Below, in pieces: positions 5,483 to 6,011 of a DNA stretch of 6,011 bases. The notes below the pieces were generated by a model that saw nothing but the letters and a program-made list of their open reading frames with translations, ran no database searches and was not told where the DNA came from. Numbering within the stretch: position 1 is the first letter of the stretch; each line of letters opens with the position of its first letter. The stretch spans positions 1-6,011 of the forward strand of contig JAPUJX010000235.1 in NCBI GenBank assembly GCA_027295975.1. Reading direction: 5' to 3'. Source of the stretch: Gammaproteobacteria bacterium. Lineage in GTDB: Bacteria > Pseudomonadota > Gammaproteobacteria > Pseudomonadales > Azotimanducaceae. Position numbers and translations under genes: made by a program.

Positions 5483-5677
5483 GACTGCGTCGCTTCTTTG
5501 ACGGATGCGAGTGCATGTCGACGTTACCGGCGCGCCAAATTCAAGACCGTACGCACACTGAACGCGTGCGCCAGGTTTGTTGGATGGTGGCGAACTTGCA
5601 GTTGAGTAATTCGAGGTGCTCACGAGTCTACGTGCATAGTCGATCGAGCTACTTCTAGACTTTGCCACCCCCAGTCA
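5483..5677. other. Non-coding stretch before att copy B
   Basis: No gene or clear terminator. At 5527-5540 CCGGCGCGCCAAAT matches the last 15 bases of the att core with one base missing, perhaps a third, decayed tRNA 3' end. A CGCAC/GTGCG hairpin is near 5551-5570. Confidence 0.35.
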
Positions 5678-5723
5678 CCGAAGCCAGGGGTCGCGCGTTC
5701 GAATCGAGCCGGGCGCGCCAAAT
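5678..5723 (+). other. Attachment site copy B (tRNA-Arg 3' half)
   Basis: Matches 2515-2560 at 45 of 46 positions. The one change (A5707) breaks a pair in the T stem, so this copy is a displaced 3' fragment free of selection, not part of a working tRNA. The bases just upstream show no likeness to a tRNA 5' half. It bounds the segment 2561-5677 on the right. Confidence 0.8.
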
Positions 5724-5827
5724 AATATAAGAAAAACAATATGTTATGGAACTTATACAACCTGGAAGTGTGGCGTGTATTTGCTCGGGGGAGCAGACGG
5801 GGAGCGAGACGCGGTTGCTACCAGCCA
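5678..5827 (+). repeat. Long imperfect direct repeat, copy B
   Basis: Same orientation as 2515-2660. The att core is nearly identical, while the following ~100 bp is more diverged. The hairpin is kept (TGCTC 5782-5786 with GAGCA 5791-5795, extendable through a T-G wobble pair), although loop and stem bases have changed. Confidence 0.85.
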
Positions 5828-6011
5828 TCTGCCTGAACCATGGAACCCGCGCCGGTCGGAGAACTCTGCGCGCCATCGCCGACGTTACTGATCCCGTGAT
5901 CGATCCATGTACGGGACGGGCGAATGTGCCACGGTGACCTCTTTGTCATTGTTCATCGAATCACGTGCCGGAAATCTGTTGAATCTGCCCGGTACTGTCG
6001 CCGATATTTTC
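5828..6011. other. Right edge of window, no supported gene
   Basis: Unrelated to the sequence after copy A. A plus frame from ATG 5907 (or GTG 5934) is open to the window end, and a minus frame ends with TGA at 5963-5961 after entering from the right. Both are too short to judge; at most one can be real. Confidence 0.25.

Noticed and set aside
5125..5668. Minus-strand frames at 5125-5445 and 5240-5668 opposite the HEAT gene
   Set aside because: Ser/Thr-rich antisense readings of a repeat protein; no start signal or domain.
5655..5937. Frames on both strands across att copy B (5655-5876 minus, 5746-5937 plus)
   Set aside because: They run through the tRNA fragment and the conserved non-coding arm, and neither is open in copy A in the same way.

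Overview
The window looks like an accessory region of a proteobacterial chromosome, most likely gammaproteobacterial. It carries the 3' half of a bacterial-type tRNA-Arg (anticodon CCG, encoded CCA, G73) used as an integration target, together with proteobacterial-style integrative-element genes. The lineage is inferred from gene style and the tRNA. I cannot name a species.

Left part (1-2514): the right-hand end of an integrative element, all genes on the minus strand. A tyrosine-recombinase integrase (1095-2273) is followed by an intergenic stretch with tandem TTTAGGGT-type iterons (848-978), a 67-residue AlpA/excisionase-like HTH protein (563-766), and the N-terminal 188 residues of a DUF927-family helicase/primase-like protein (566 to beyond the window edge). 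The HTH stop and the DUF927 start overlap as ATGA. This is the layout of an integrating, possibly self-replicating element. The iterons are candidate operators for the HTH protein, a replication origin, or both.

Att sites: a 46-bp block running from the anticodon to just past the CCA end of tRNA-Arg occurs at 2515-2560 and again at 5678-5723 with one mismatch. Both copies are followed by about 100 bp of more diverged but clearly related sequence that includes a conserved hairpin. This marks two successive attachment sites and suggests tandem integration at one tRNA gene.

Middle part (2561-5677): a roughly 3.1-kb segment between the two att copies with no recombinase of its own. It carries, on the plus strand, a Pro/Ser/Thr-rich protein with a C-terminal membrane domain (2921-3493), an alpha/beta hydrolase with a helical N-terminal extension (4050-5003), and a HEAT-repeat protein that overlaps it by one base (5003-5482). 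Hydrolase and HEAT protein look translationally coupled. An effector/immunity pair or a defence module is possible but unproven. The 556-bp gap 3494-4049 holds only weak minus-strand ORFs that may be gene debris.

Right part (5828-6011): no gene I can support, only short open frames running off the window.
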